Source: Dromaius novaehollandiae (lineage: Eukaryota > Chordata > Aves > Casuariiformes > Dromaiidae). Taken from it: DNA of 64,000 nt. Both the position numbers and the translations under genes were made by a program. Shown one piece after another: positions 50,390-63,679 of this stretch; the stretch's first letter is position 1; each line of letters begins with the position of its first letter. The notes below the pieces were generated by a model. The model saw only the letters and a program-made list of their open reading frames with translations. It was not told the origin of the DNA and ran no database searches. The stretch is taken from assembly GCF_036370855.1 (NCBI RefSeq), contig NC_088102.1, forward strand, positions 20,999,001 through 21,063,000, in the 5' to 3' direction.

Positions 50390-51520
50390 GTGGGGCGCCT
50401 GATCCCAGGGCCACCGGCTGGGCTGCTGCCCCACACCGTGCCTGGGCATTGATGATCCCTCTGCCCTTCCTTCCCCTCCCCCTGTGCTGCGGAGACTCTG
50501 GATGCTGCTGTGCTCCTGCCATGTGCTGCTGCTGCTGCTAGTAGCTAGTCGAGCGTGTCTCCGGCTGCAAACTCCGCCAAACAAGCCTGCATCCTCCTCC
50601 AGGGAAGGATACCCAGTAAGTACCAGTGGGAGCCTCGCCTCCTCTCGCCTCGCCTTCCCTCCCCTCCCTACAGCACCCTGCTACCTCCTCTTACAAAGGG
50701 ACTTGCAGCCTCTTCCCCTACCTTCCTCTCCCCACCCCCTTTTTAAGCCAGTGCAGACAGGGGCTCAGTGAATTCCCTCCAAAGCTATAGGGTGGCTCCC
50801 TCCTTCTCCTCCTCCTCCTCCTCGTTCTCCGGCTCTCCTCGCTAGCCCGACTGCTGCTGCGTTCAGCCAGGGTGCTCCCCCAGCCTCTCCCCAGCCATGC
50901 CACTGCAGCTCACCCCGGATGGCTGACTTTTGTTGCACCCGTAGTGCCTGGGGCTGAGCTGAGGTGGGCTCATTTTTGGGGTGGCTGAGGCTGGAGAGTG
51001 CGTGTGCGTGTGGGAGGTGTCCGTCGGGCAGCGGGGGCCTGGCTGGCTCCCCCGACCCTTGCAAGCCGGGTGCTCCCTCAGGTGGGCATGGCCAGGGGTA
51101 CTGGGCTACAGTGGGGACCCCGCTGCCTGACATCTGCAGGTGGACTGGGCGAGCCAGCCGCTGGGAGCCTCGCCGAGAGCCAGCAGCACCCCGGACCTGC
51201 TGCCCTTCTCTGCCTGCCCTGTCCCTGCTCCCCCCAGACCCTCTCCGGTGCTCACTTCATCTCTTCACCTCTCTCTGCTGGGGTGCCTGCACCCCTCCTC
51301 ACCTCACCAATACAAAACCCTCCCCTCCCCTCCCCTTTCCTCCTCTCCCCACCTTCCTTGATTTATTTGTGTATTTCTTTCCTTGGCAACCACCAGTTCC
51401 CCTCAGTCAAACAGCGCAGGCTCCCTATAATTTGAAATTAATTTGTTTGACTGCAGCATTGAGACAGGAAGGTTGGGAATTTATTTAATTTTTTTTTCCT
51501 CCCTGTGCAAAAAGGAAGCG
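50390..51520 (+). promoter_or_regulatory. KCNK10: KCNK10 promoter and 5'UTR region
   Basis: A GC-rich, moderately CpG-rich block ending just before the KCNK10 first coding exon. It has many CCTCC/CTCCTCC pyrimidine tracts (for example 50795-50825 and 51320-51355), no clear TATA box, and a drop back to AT-rich sequence at about 51360. A donor-like CCCA|GTAAGTACC at 50615/50616 and an acceptor-like TTCCCCTCAG ending at about 51409 would allow a spliced 5'UTR, but nothing here proves it. Overlapping open frames in this block are what GC-rich sequence gives by chance. Confidence 0.6.
51320..51355 (+). repeat. C-rich tract (TCCCC)n upstream of KCNK10
   Basis: Four successive CCC(C) runs separated by single T residues, followed by further CTCC runs. 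The minus strand therefore has four G tracts close together, a G-quadruplex pattern. It is about 170 bases upstream of the KCNK10 start codon. Confidence 0.7.
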
Positions 51521-51572
51521 ATGAAATTTCCAATCGAGACTCCAAGAAAACAGGTGAACTGGGATCCTCAAG
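51521..51572 (+). CDS. KCNK10: KCNK10 (TREK-2) alternative first coding exon
   Basis: An ATG at 51521 opens MKFPIETPRKQVNWDPQ, then one base (G) before the donor CTCAAG|GTTGGT. Human TREK-2 has an alternative N-terminus MKFPIETPRKQVNWDPK followed by Val, so 16 of 17 residues match and the phase (one base left, completing GTN for Val) is right. An in-frame TAA at 51428-51430 with no ATG between supports this start. The Kozak context is moderate (G at -3, A at +4). This exon supplies only the short cytoplasmic N-terminus; the pore and membrane segments come from later exons. The GTTGGT donor is not ideal, but the peptide match is decisive. The longer open frame over the same bases is a different frame and is not used. 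Confidence 0.95.
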
Positions 51573-51586
51573 GTTGGTGATTCTCT

Positions 51587-51626
51587 ATTACTATTATTAC
51601 TATAATAATAACAATTATTATTATTC
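51587..51626. repeat. ATT/TAT triplet tract after the KCNK10 exon
   Basis: TATTACTATTATTACTATAA followed by TAATAACAATTATTATTATT: mirrored triplet units starting 15 bases inside KCNK10 intron 1. The arms are partly self-complementary and could form a hairpin near the donor. Confidence 0.85.
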
Positions 51627-54600
51627 CTTTTGCTTAGTGACTCGTAGGAGACTATTTGACTCCAGATGGGAGGAGACGGATGCTCGTCTGCTTCCCATGT
51701 GCACTGCTCAGTCTTTCTTGCTCAGTCCTAGCAGTGCATTAGAAAATTCTCTTCAGATGTGGGGTTGGGTGGGTGCATAGGTAAAATCTGTTTTAGATGC
51801 AAGTTTTATAGTTCTATATTTGATGATTCTCTTCCCTTCCCTCCCTTTTTCTTGAGTATTTCCCTGGCAGACTTGCCTGGGATGGCTGTGATCTCTGGCT
51901 CAGAGCTTTGTTTGTTTTGTTTTATCTGTGGCTCCTTTGTTGTTTCTAGTGATCATTGTTTCTGCTAAATGGGTGGTATAGGAGTGGACACAGATGTGAC
52001 TGCTTGCTCAGGGTTTCTTGATGGCAAATGTCTGTTGGCAAGCAACTGGAGCAAAATGCTGCTGCAATATAACCTGTAGTGTGGGCAATACAAAAGACAC
52101 GTTAAATAATGGAGCCCAAAGGGACCTTTAGACTCTTTACTCCATCCTGTTAACAACTGATCAGCCCAAGTGGGTAGTTTGATTAACTCTATAGTTAGAT
52201 TTGGAGTCTGTCCTGGAGAGTGTGTTTGTGTGATGGTGGAAGGAGATTTACGCCAGTGCAGTGGTTTTCAGAAAAACGATCCAAGTTGTGTTTTAAAATA
52301 AACCATAATGAAATACTCTCCTTTTCTGGCACAGGGAGGAGGTTCATACTCAACCTACAGAAGAAGTGACTTAGCCCTCCCCTCCCCCCGAACAGCAATT
52401 TGTATACTGGCATGTCATATTTCTGTGCATCGGTACAAGAGCAGAACAAGTTGAAGCCATATGCTCAGGTTTGCAGCAGAACTGCTGGCAGGCAGTTGCT
52501 GTTCAGCAGTGATTGCAGGAAGTATGAAGTGATAGCATGGGCTTTGATTATTCGTTTTTGTTCCGCAGGTTTGGTTATAGTGGTCAGTTTGTCTGTCATC
52601 CTCCCTGCCCTGATACCTACAAAATGAAATATTATGAACAGTTTCTTCTGGCATAGAAGGGATACAGCAGGATAGACATCTTTCTGCTGAGCGGATCTGA
52701 TGTGGTATTTGAATAGTACACACAAGCTTTAGTTTAAGTCTTACTACATCTTTAATTAGCTGGAGGCTGAAATGGACATGTAAGCCTCCTCCGCCCTCGG
52801 CTTCACAATGAACACATAGGCAGTGGCGCTAACAGAGATTTGGTGATTTTAGTAACTCTGTATTCTATACTTATTGTCAAAATTCTGCATGGTGAAAATT
52901 TGCTCTTCCCAGGTGAATTTGTGTTTGCTGTTGCTTTATTCTGCTTCATTTTATGTATTGTAAAATGCCTTTTACTGCAAAAAACCTGTTTTCTCTCTTT
53001 CCCTTTTCCTGCCTGATGGCATTCTGTATATAGGTCCTGTGCTTGGCAATCAGCTTTAAAGTATATGGATCCAACAGGTGGTTAGTCATAATGTACTAAT
53101 TTATCTAAAACCTTAGTGTACTGAAACAGGTAAAACACCTCAAACCCAGCAGGTTTCCTTTCTGCTGAGATAAATCCCTTCTACGGACTGCAGAATCCTA
53201 CCTGTTATTTCCCCTCAGTGTATTGACTTCATTAGCTGGGCAGCAAGGGTGCTAATGTTTAGCCAGGAAGGAAGCAAAAAATGCTAATTTCTAATTCTCT
53301 GAGGGACTCAGGAAATAGATAAAAATCAGTAGCATGAACAAGGCAAATTGGTAAGGAAAAGTTGTCTAAGGTCCAGTCCTTTAATCCATATATGAACAGT
53401 CCTATGGCGTTATACACACATAGTTCCACTGAAGAATTAGTGGTGTGGGTAGAAGACATAGTAGATCAGAGTTCCATTTTTTTTTGAAACAAGTGTATTT
53501 ACCTAGATAAAAATGTTAGCAAAGATCTACACAAAAACACTAGAACCCTACAATGCATGCATGAATGAATACAATCATGTATATAGTTTGTTCTACGTGT
53601 ACATGTGGAGAATGTTGTTATGTTTTGTATAGTTTATGATATCTTTGAAGTTAAGAACTGAAGTTAGATACAAAGGTCCATATGTAGATATCAGTATAAG
53701 GATAAAAGCAGTCCTAATTCTTAAAAGCAGAACTCATGTCCTGTTAATGTTCACCCTCAGATACCAGGGTTGTCCCAGTGTATATTGTATGATTGTATGA
53801 TAGTGCCCTGTTCTGGTTGTCAGACAGCGTACCTGTGGTTTCCACAGTTTTGTCTAGTATGAATTGTGCTAACTTGTACTAACAGTAGTTGAAGTATATC
53901 AACTGATGTTTCTGGCGAGGAAGCCAGCAGTCTTAAGATGTAAAAGAGAGCTATGGTATCCTCAAAGATTGTTTTAGATTAGATTATTCCAGGCAATATT
54001 TTTTAGAAACGATATCCATTTTCTAACGGCCAGGGATTTTGTTGTGGAGATATGGCTGGCCTGGGACTGATGATGTTGCTGGTTTGAACCCAGGTCAGAA
54101 TGGTAGTCATTGAAATGAATTAATGCTCAAACGCCATAATGCTGACAGTACTATAAATACTTAGATAGATAAATAGATTAGAGCCTGGTGGTTTCTTGCA
54201 TAAAACTGGTATTCTCAGTTCACATCAGCAAAGATCAATATACTATAGAAAGGCTTTGTGGAGATAACAGGTTTAAAGGAGGAGAATTGACATGAGGGAT
54301 TGTGGCTGACAGACAGCTAATTGGAGGTTGATTTCTCAGCCGTTAGACTGGAATGATTAGGGCATGGAGACTGAACTGTGCTTTTATCCTGTTCTATAGT
54401 GTCCACTCATCTTGGGTATGGAGGATATTTGTGCTGTCCCTGTATATGTTGTGTGTGTTTTCTAGATAAGGCAAATATTTCATAAACCTGGAAGTGCAGT
54501 TAAGTCCTCTACTATCCCATGCAATCAGACTATATAATCCCAGTCATAAACTGGTCAAACTCCACCCCAAAAGTCATTTGGATTTGTCCCTAGTTTTCTA

Positions 54601-55889
54601 ATGTGAAAGCTGTCCTAAAATCTTTTATATTGATTAAAACCAGTATAACAATTTACGTAGTAATCATGTACAGTGATTCAGTGAATCAGGTAACAAATGA
54701 GTAAAAAAAACAAATAGGTGCCTCAAGAATGTATTCATTTTAGGGAGAGTGGAGTACACTGAGTAAGGTACAGCATCTCACACTTTTAAAAAAAGGCTGA
54801 TATTTGCATTACTGATGGAATCAGCCTGGATTTATAGTCATAAAACATTTAATCTACTGATCACTGATTTTTGCTTCTTTTATTTAGGGCAATTCAGGCA
54901 ATCCAATGCTCACTGAAATTAGAGAAAGACCAGATTTTTAGTTTCATACATCACACAAATTCCCATCTAATTGTCTCTGAATATAAGGTTGGATTTGTAG
55001 CAGCCCATGAAGACACTAACTCTTGTAATTGTTTTTCTCATCCTTCCTCTTGCCCACACTCCTCCTGCTGTTTGTTAAACCAACCTGTTGTCCTCATTTA
55101 AATTAGCTTATAAACTCTTCGCACATATATTTTTATACAGAACCTAAAACACATTGGGTCCCTCATCCTGACTGAGACATCTGGATATTACAGCAATATC
55201 AAATTATTGCTACTTATTATCTCATTATTTGCTTAAAATTGCTGTTTCTTTGGAGAAAAATTACTCTGGAATAACACACATATTGGAGCTAAGCTCCAGC
55301 TTATGCATTGGTAAAAGATAGTTTTAAGAACACTTTAAGATGGTGTGAAAATAGCCTTGAAAGTGTTCCTTTAAAGAGCTGATTTTCTAAAGTGAATATG
55401 TTAAAGTAATTTGTCTTGTTTGTCTAAGAGGAATTTCCTTGGCTTGAAGAAGGGTAGATAGGACTCTTTCCAATATGCTCAGAAATCATCCCCAAGTATG
55501 AATGTCTTGCAGGGTGATGGCAAGATGTCTTTTCCAAGGAAGGTATGTTTATCTTGATTATGTTTGTAGTAGGCAGATGATGGAGTTCAATTTTAAACTC
55601 TGCTGTAATAATATTAGTCCATCCTTTGTGCCGATCCATCCATTGTGTCTGAAGTTTGATGCTGTCACTTCAGTGATATAGATTGTCAAAACCCTTTGAA
55701 TTTTAAGCTATGTGTTTATCTGTACACTGACCTTTTGGAACTCTGAAGTTTTGATATAACTACCCGTGTCCTTTCACAAAGACATCTTTTCTGTAGAATT
55801 GTTTTCTGCAGTTTGGGACCCTAAAATCTCACATTTATTATCATCCTGATTTTAGTTAGTGGTCTGTGGGGAATTCAAGCTGTGGTTGA

Positions 55890-56080
55890 GAATCAGGAGT
55901 TCTTCCTCAGGTTCTGCCAGTGACTTACTGTTTAACCTTCAGTGAGTCACTTAACCTGTCTGTTCCTCCCTTTTTCCCTGACTGCAAAATGAGAATATTA
56001 ATACTTCCCTAATGCACAAGGGTGTTGTGAAATACAATTAACTTGTTTAGAGCAATCTAAGATCTGCTATTGAAAGAAGA
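55890..56080 (-). mobile_element. MIR/CORE-type SINE relic
   Basis: Reads as the reverse complement of a MIR-like SINE: TTCTGCCAGTGACTTACTG, TTTAACCTTCAGTGAGTCAC, TTAACCTGTCTGTTCCTCCC, CTGCAAAATGAGAATATTAA and GGGTGTTGTGAAATACAATT all align in order with the core and 3' part. Strongly diverged and not active. Confidence 0.8.
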
Positions 56081-56169
56081 ACATATGTATTGCAATCAAA
56101 TGCTAAAACAATTTGGAGTGAGCAAAATAGTCTCTGTCTTCATACACAGATCACTTCATTTTAGAAATA

Positions 56170-56235
56170 AGGTTATCTCAGCACTTTACAGCTAGAGGAA
56201 ACTAGTATTACTTACACATCTTTACAGATACTGAA
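56170..56235 (+). mobile_element. MIR-like SINE fragment
   Basis: ATCTCAGCACTTTACAG followed by GGAAACTAGTATTACTTAC and ATCTTTACAGATACTGAAG resembles the 'CAAAGCACTTTACAA ... TATTATCCCCATTTTACAGAT' core of amniote MIR, here on the plus strand, opposite to the neighbouring relic. Short and diverged. Confidence 0.45.
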
Positions 56236-59200
56236 GACTCAATTGAGTTTTCCATTAGAGGTATCTAAAGCCATTTGGTATTCCCCAGCTGCCACTCCAG
56301 AGGGGCACAGCTCTTGCATAGGTCCTGCGTCACCTGCCATAGGGTTTCTCACTTAGCCTGAGACACCCCAGGTGGCACTGGACACCTACATGTGGGACAA
56401 CTGAGCTGTTCTAGGGTGCTTACATGCAGATATCAGAATTAGATGATCTCTTGATGGCTGTTTGTTCAAAGAAATCTTCAGTATTGACTACTCAGTATAA
56501 GTTAAACTAGTGCTTGCTACACAATGTTACAAACTGCTCCAGTTGCTGTTTTTTCTCATCCTTTAATGTCAAAGGGGCCAATGCAGAAGGCAAACTTTAT
56601 TATAAAGGCATAGGTGAATAGAATGAGGGTGTTCATTTCTGTCTTTTGTTTTCAAGAAAATATGTTAAAAGAGGAGATATATTTTATAGTATGGAGTGCA
56701 GCTGTGATTTGTTTTAGGCCCCAAGAGCGTGTGTTTAGCCATGCAGCCTTCCTCTTTTTATGCAGCATGGTGTGTAAGCTATGCCAACAAATGCTTCTGA
56801 GGGGCGCTCTGATACTCCTAAACTTCCCCTATAAATTCTAACCTGTTTGTCTCTACTCATTATAAACACAGTGCCCACTTGCTTAATCAGATGAGCAGGA
56901 TCATTGCACTTAATAGCCCTATTCACATTAGGAGGGCAAATAGTTTGATCTGAGACATATTCTAATTTATGCAGTTTTCTTATAGATCCTGATGAATGTA
57001 CAGTTTGCTGTGTGTTTTGCATATGTGTTCCCTGATAGACATAGTCACAGTTTGGTTTATAGCAATGACCCCATTAGATTTCTCTGCACATTTTTTGTCC
57101 TCCATTAGCCCCTTTCTTGGCTCTCTAGTGCTGGACAAGACTATTTTAGAATTCCAGGGAACTTGTGGGCTAGATAACTTATATCCTTCTGCACTAAAAA
57201 GTCAATTCTTAGTAACTCAGTGTAAGAAGACTTTGCTGTGGAAAGCTATGATGTGTAAAGCAGTAGCTCTGATCCCAGCAAAAGAGGGTAGGGTATAGAG
57301 CACTTACTAGTTGTATCACAAAATTATACTTGCCACTGCACCATCTGACAGGTCAGGACTGTGCTGTGCCTAATCAGCATGGGTTGCAGAACACCTATAA
57401 GAAGTCGATTTTAAAGAGAGATTTGACAGAGAATAGACATTGCAAAAATAGGAGGGCACTTTTGCGAGTATAAATGGCGGTATGTGGTGTAGAGCCAATA
57501 CTGAAAAATACACTAAAGTGGGAAAAGTGGAAGAATTTGGAGAACAAATAAAACACAATGAAGAAATCAAGAGGAACTTGCCTGTGAGGCAGATGAAGAC
57601 TGTGGACTGTAGTGTGGTAAGAGATAGGAAGATATGAATAGATTAGCAGGAGAGGAAGAGAGCAGAGAACTATTGGCTTCATCATCGTCATCTTTAGGAT
57701 GACCTGAAAATAGAAAAAATTAAGGAATCAGAGAAGAAAAGTTAGTAATAAAACAGAGGCAGAGTAAAAGACTGTACAGAAGCTTTAGTGGATATTTCCT
57801 TGGTCTGGAAATGCTGAGACCAAGAATTCAGATTTTATCTTTTCCTTTAACTGCTAATAAAATTCTCTTGCTACTGCAAATGTTGTTATTGACAAAAATC
57901 ATAAGCAGTAATTTCAGATGCATTAAGCCCCAAATGCATGTATTATGCATCATTCAGATGTCCCAATATATGAGCATAGGAGATCACTGGTACGATTTTG
58001 AGGTTAGGGTGTAAATTTCAGTTTGGACATATCTTATTGTTGGAAGTGAATATCAAAGCCAATAGGATGATAGAATCAGCTGCAAGCTGTAGTTGTAACC
58101 AGGGATGTGACATATAAAATACATGAAGGGGTTTGAAAATCGTTGTTCTTTGGATCTGGAGTCCAACTGTGAAGTCTGGATTTGAATTCAGATGTTCTTA
58201 AAGGTCTCAGCATAGTTAGATCTACGCTTGATGATTCTTGATCATCTAGATGATGCTTGATTGGTTGTGATCATTATTTGATGAAGGCAATAAACAGTTT
58301 AACTACTAAGGGATAACAAAAGTTAACGTCCTAAAAAAACATTTTCCTATAAAGCAATACAAGTTATTTTACAATCACTATCCTACAGGATCATCTTGGT
58401 GTTTTAAATATCATGCTTTGAGTACCTAGATTTGTTAGAGCCATATGTTCATATCTCAGCAGGGCTGACTCATCTTTTCTTCCCTAGGAGGAAGAAAAAA
58501 CATGTTACTGACTTTACTGGATAGGGATTTTGGAAGACCTTAAACTTGTGCCACTGAGATTCTTAAGATTCAATGACGTGTGGTGAAAGGGTGCTTAGAT
58601 TATTTCTCTCTTACCCAATAATGTAATATCATAGTACCGGCATGGTTTTAAAATAGCAAATACATACTGACAGCTTGTCCAGGGGATCTATCCTCCCAAA
58701 TTTTAACTTTTCATTTTAAAGAAAAAAAAAAAAGCAAGACATTAGCTACCAACTACTAAGGGTGAAAAACCTCAGTGATGAAATAATTATAAAGAAATTG
58801 TACTGCAGAATCTCCCAGCTGAAATGAAGGAGGCAGTTCACACATCTCAAAGACATTGCTCTAGGTTAACTCAGTTTCATCACTGATTATTTAAATGTCA
58901 AGACTGCTAAGTTTGGATTTCACAAGAAAGGGTGATACAGGGAGGCCTTGGGTAGCAGCAATCATAACAGCTACAAAAACAAAACCAGAACTACCTCTTT
59001 ATGGTGCTACAACCACTGTAGTTATTTGTCTTCATGAGAAGCAGGGTTCATTACTTGGTAACAATGATGCATGGATGTGCAACGTGTGACCTGAATTGCT
59101 CATTGCTACTAGACTCTATCTGTTTATTCAGTTTTCTAGAAGTAGGTATCTGCTGCCATTTAAGAGACTGTAAGGCAGCCAAGACATCTGCATAGGGCTT

Positions 59201-62200
59201 GTGTGGTAAAGGACACAAGGGAGACCTCTGCACTTCCGAAGTGCAACAGCTGAAGGACAAGCAAGATATCCTAAGGCCTCTCATGCGGCACTAGATAGTA
59301 TGCATTAGCAACTGAATTAAGCCATCTGAGTGAGACTTATTTTGAGAATAAAATACCTAAATACAGGTAGGTATCTGAATGAAATGCAGAGGTGTTCTAA
59401 TTTTCTAAAGACCTACGATGGTCAGTGGAAATCTAATCAAATATGGTTGGTGGAGCCTGTAGAACTATTTCAGTAGATGTCTGCTTTAGGGTCAGCAGAA
59501 TCACTCTCCAGGCTCTACTGACTGATTTGACCACATCTGTATTGACTCTAATGAGTTGTATTTCAAATCACAACAAAGGAAAGAGCTGAGCCAAGGGATA
59601 TTCCTGCTCATATTTTGAACTTTGGCCCTAATAGCTTTGGGTAGGTTCTCGGTAGGAGGACTTAGGTTAGGTCTACTAGACTTTCCTGATGGATTCATTC
59701 TCAATCTGTTCATGCTTTGAGATTGAGAAGAAGTTATGCAGTCATGGTTAATGCATCTGTTGAAAATTAGAAAATATTACTTTGAGCTTGGCATTGTTAG
59801 CAGTGATTTCATAGTTTTTCACCACCTCTGAATGCCGGTGAATGAGCTCACACCCACCTGCACCCACTGTGCTGGCATACCTTTCTTAGGTGAAGCTTAA
59901 TTGTGGGCAAAGATGACTAGAAGGTCACAGTTGTCTCTTTCTTAAGTCTGATTTGTGAATGCTTGTAGCTCCATATCTGTGATGCAGTATGGCAACACTG
60001 TGAGGTGCTGTGAGATGTTAGAAGCTATGTGATATCAGCAGATGCCACCCTTATGTGGCTATAAAGTTTTGTCATAGTTCAAATTACAACTGCATTTCTA
60101 CACTATTACCTGAAGAAGTTGAGCATGAGACAAGAAAAGTCTTGAATAATTTAATTTTTTTACCAGTCTCCTTTATGATCAAAGATATCCTAAATTATAT
60201 AATATATAACAGCCTCCGAGCCAGCTTAACTGTGCAGCCAGAATCAGCCTGGCATTGACTTGAAGCTCTGTGTGCCTGGCCAACTTCTCAGTGACACTGT
60301 TTCATCTCTTCTTTATATGATATACTGCCATGTGCAGCATAATGCATTTGGAGTCTCTTTTTAACCTACTCACATTTAGTTGCCTGAGCTTTCTTTAACT
60401 CATGGTCACTTTCTATTAATTGTCTTACAGGCAAACTAGAAAGGTAAATCATTCTGACTGTGGCATCTCTACTAATGGAACTTACACACCAAAAGTGTAG
60501 AAGAAAAATGTCTGTATTATGGAGAATTAAGAATAAGAAAAAATAAGAATGAAAAAGTGCATTTCAAACAGCAATTTCCTCTTCCTTATGTAAGTCTTTC
60601 TTGCACAGAGTCTGTTTTTAATAGCTAGCTTGAATTACATATATTCTCTGTCCTATTCCAGAATAAATTTTAAAAGTGTAGAAAAGACTTCATTCACTTT
60701 AACTAAAGCTAACTTACTATGTATAGGAACTTAAGGCTGTTTAAATAGTCTAGATCCCCAGTAAATGCAATTAGCATAGCTCCAGTGAACTAAAAACTCT
60801 CCCAGTTGATGTGCTTCTTACAAGATTTCAGACCATTACCGCATGGTGAAAGAACCATTCCTATTGCTGTTGCCCAGAAAATTTGAAGTTTGAAAATTTT
60901 GAAGTAATGGATCAATACTGAAATTTGCTTGAATTCAAAGCATTTTTTCTGTAAATTCAAATCATTATCCAGATTGGAGACTGATGCTACTGTAAAAATT
61001 CTTACTTCTCCTTTATACAAAATAGTATCATTGTGAACTCTTTAGATATGGTCAATAATGTGCATATACATCCTTAAGGATGCTCCAAGAAATCTTTGAA
61101 GGGCAGCAGTTAGTACTGATGCTCTATTCTTATTCTGGGTTTGGAGGTTATTGTCATTTTTCAGATGTTTTTCTGGCCTTACCCACATGTGAAATGTCTG
61201 TTCCTTGGCTATTACCCTAAGGGAGTTCTGCAAGAGATACTGTGCTGCCCTGGCTGAGTGATGCATTGGCCTCTCACAGTTCCAGTCTATTATATACTCA
61301 GTGGTGCTACTGTAGTCCCCCTTCACATGACTGTGAGGCTATCAAGAGATTCCTGCCCTGCACTGTTAAGCCATACCCCTGGCAGACAGCCTCTATCAAA
61401 CATATTTCATATGGAGATCAGATAGCTTCCTGCTACGGAGGCCAGCATGAATCTTTGCTTTGTTGTTTGTCTCCTGTTTGCTCATCTTAGCACTAGGTCT
61501 CTTCAATAAGAATGTTCTTCCTTTTGTACCTTGGCCTTCGTATGTTAAATTGTTGCAAGACTCAGGTTTCCTTCACTGGTTGGCCTGACCCTGAGACCAT
61601 TAGCTGAATTTCTTCCGAGTCCTAGAGATGGGATATTTAGAAGATCTCAGTCCAAGTGCTCTAAGAGCAGGACACCTAGCTAAAACTCTGACCCTATATC
61701 ATCCTATGAGCACTCTGAAATAAAACATCTTGAAGTCTTCTAGTGGGAGATCTAGACTCTTCCTAAACATTACTGGAATTTTGGGGCACTTGCTGGGGAG
61801 GAAAATGTAATGGATGCGTTTTACCCAACAGCATGCTGTGGTGCCGTGGAGATTTTTCTTATAAGTCTCTAAAAAGAAGACTATGTTATTGATAAGCAGC
61901 AGCATCACTGCCTCAACCTGTCTGCTGTTTGTCTAAGGGTGAAATCTGCAGAGAACCAGAGAACAGCTATTTCTTCCTTGGTGCTTCTACTTGAGGCTTG
62001 TAACATATTGACAAGAAAGCAGTTTTTCTAAACATTTCCTAATAAGGAAAAACAATGGCGTGCTCATCTCTTCTGACAGGAACTCTTTGACATGAAGTCA
62101 TCTCTGTACCCAAAGGTCTTGAGCCAAGAGTGCTGCTTTCCAATTTGACCCTTGACAGAGCAGAGATCCAGATGAACTAGAACTCCCAATTTTAGCAGGA

Positions 62201-63679
62201 GCAAGAAATACTGATCTACTGCTAAGGAAACAGGTTTTTAGCTGTGATCTATTAGCTTTAGTCTTATTTCGGAAAGGGAAAGGTGAGAATTTTTCTTGGG
62301 TTTCTCTGTATTCAATTTCTCTATAAATAGATTCATAAACCTGATGATAGAACTGCTGCCAGAGAGAGCATGTTGGAACAAGCACAGTCACCACTCTTGA
62401 AGCAGGAGGGCTCCTTATTAGGGACTCGCCGCTGCCCATCACTTCTAAGCTCCCCTCAACTCTTCCTGCTCCTCACTGTAATACTCTTCTACTCTATTTT
62501 CCATTTTCCAATACCTGAAGTACCTTGCCAGGGAGGGGAGTTCATTGATAAGTCCCATCACATATGAACATGCGCTTGGCTCCTTGCTGTGGGCTCAAGT
62601 GTCAGAGGCAATGGGGAGGGTAGATGAGCACAGAGTGCCAAGAAGAGGAACTTACCAGCAAGTTGCAGGTATGCTGCCTCCCATGCTGCCAGCAGCATTG
62701 GAGGGAAGTGAGGGACAAGAACAGATGGATGGATTTGGAGGAGGGCAGGGTGGAAGAGAGGTCGGGGAGAGAGAAAGCAAAGCAAGGGAAACAAAATCTG
62801 AACTGCCCTCCAGCAGTGTACAAGCTTACTCCAGCACAAGACAAATCTCCCTCAAGTATTCGTCTGGACTTGGCAGCTCTGTAAGTAGTGCTACAAATGG
62901 TGTCAGTAGCAGTGCATCTTCATGTTAATGCCAGTAAGTGTTAGTTAGGAACTGCCCAGGATTGCTGTCCTGAAGCCAAACCAGAAAGAAAAAAATGAAC
63001 ACGCTTTCAGCTGTTCCTGGATTTCATGCCCTGCCTAGTACATCTACCCTTTCAACCAGTGAGCTGTCATAACTGCCTTAAAAAACTGCAGTGGTTGGGA
63101 GAAGGGGGAGGGAGGGGAAAGTATCCCAGCATCCCATGACCGTGACTTTTACTGAGATTTTTTAATGTCAGTGCATAAGTTCTTGCTGATACCTGTGCAA
63201 GCCAGCCTTGGCATTCCTGTTTTTTTCCCTGCAATTTGCGTAGCCTCATTATGCAGAAGCTCTAAGGCTGTGTTTACAATAGCCTAACTCTTGAGAAGTC
63301 CATTTTAGGTTTGTAGGCGGGTTCTGACATCAGTTCAGACAGCATTGAGGCTGGGTCAGAATCTGTCGGGAAGTTCTTGTAAATAGTCAGCAAGAGCAGC
63401 TTACACATGGGTATCATATTTTTCCTTTATGACCAACACAAGAAAGGAATAAGATTTATGATCATCTATTAATCTTGTAACAGATAGACCAGCATTTTGT
63501 TCATGTGTAGTGGAAAAGAGCATGACCCTTTAAAGAAACTGAAGATTTGCTAACACTGATGACAATAATTGTACCTGCTTGTTACACATATGACAAAGAC
63601 CTTGTTTTAATGACCTTTCAAAATTATTTTTTAATTCAGTCCATTTGCTAACATGTGTGGCAATGCTTACATGAGACAA

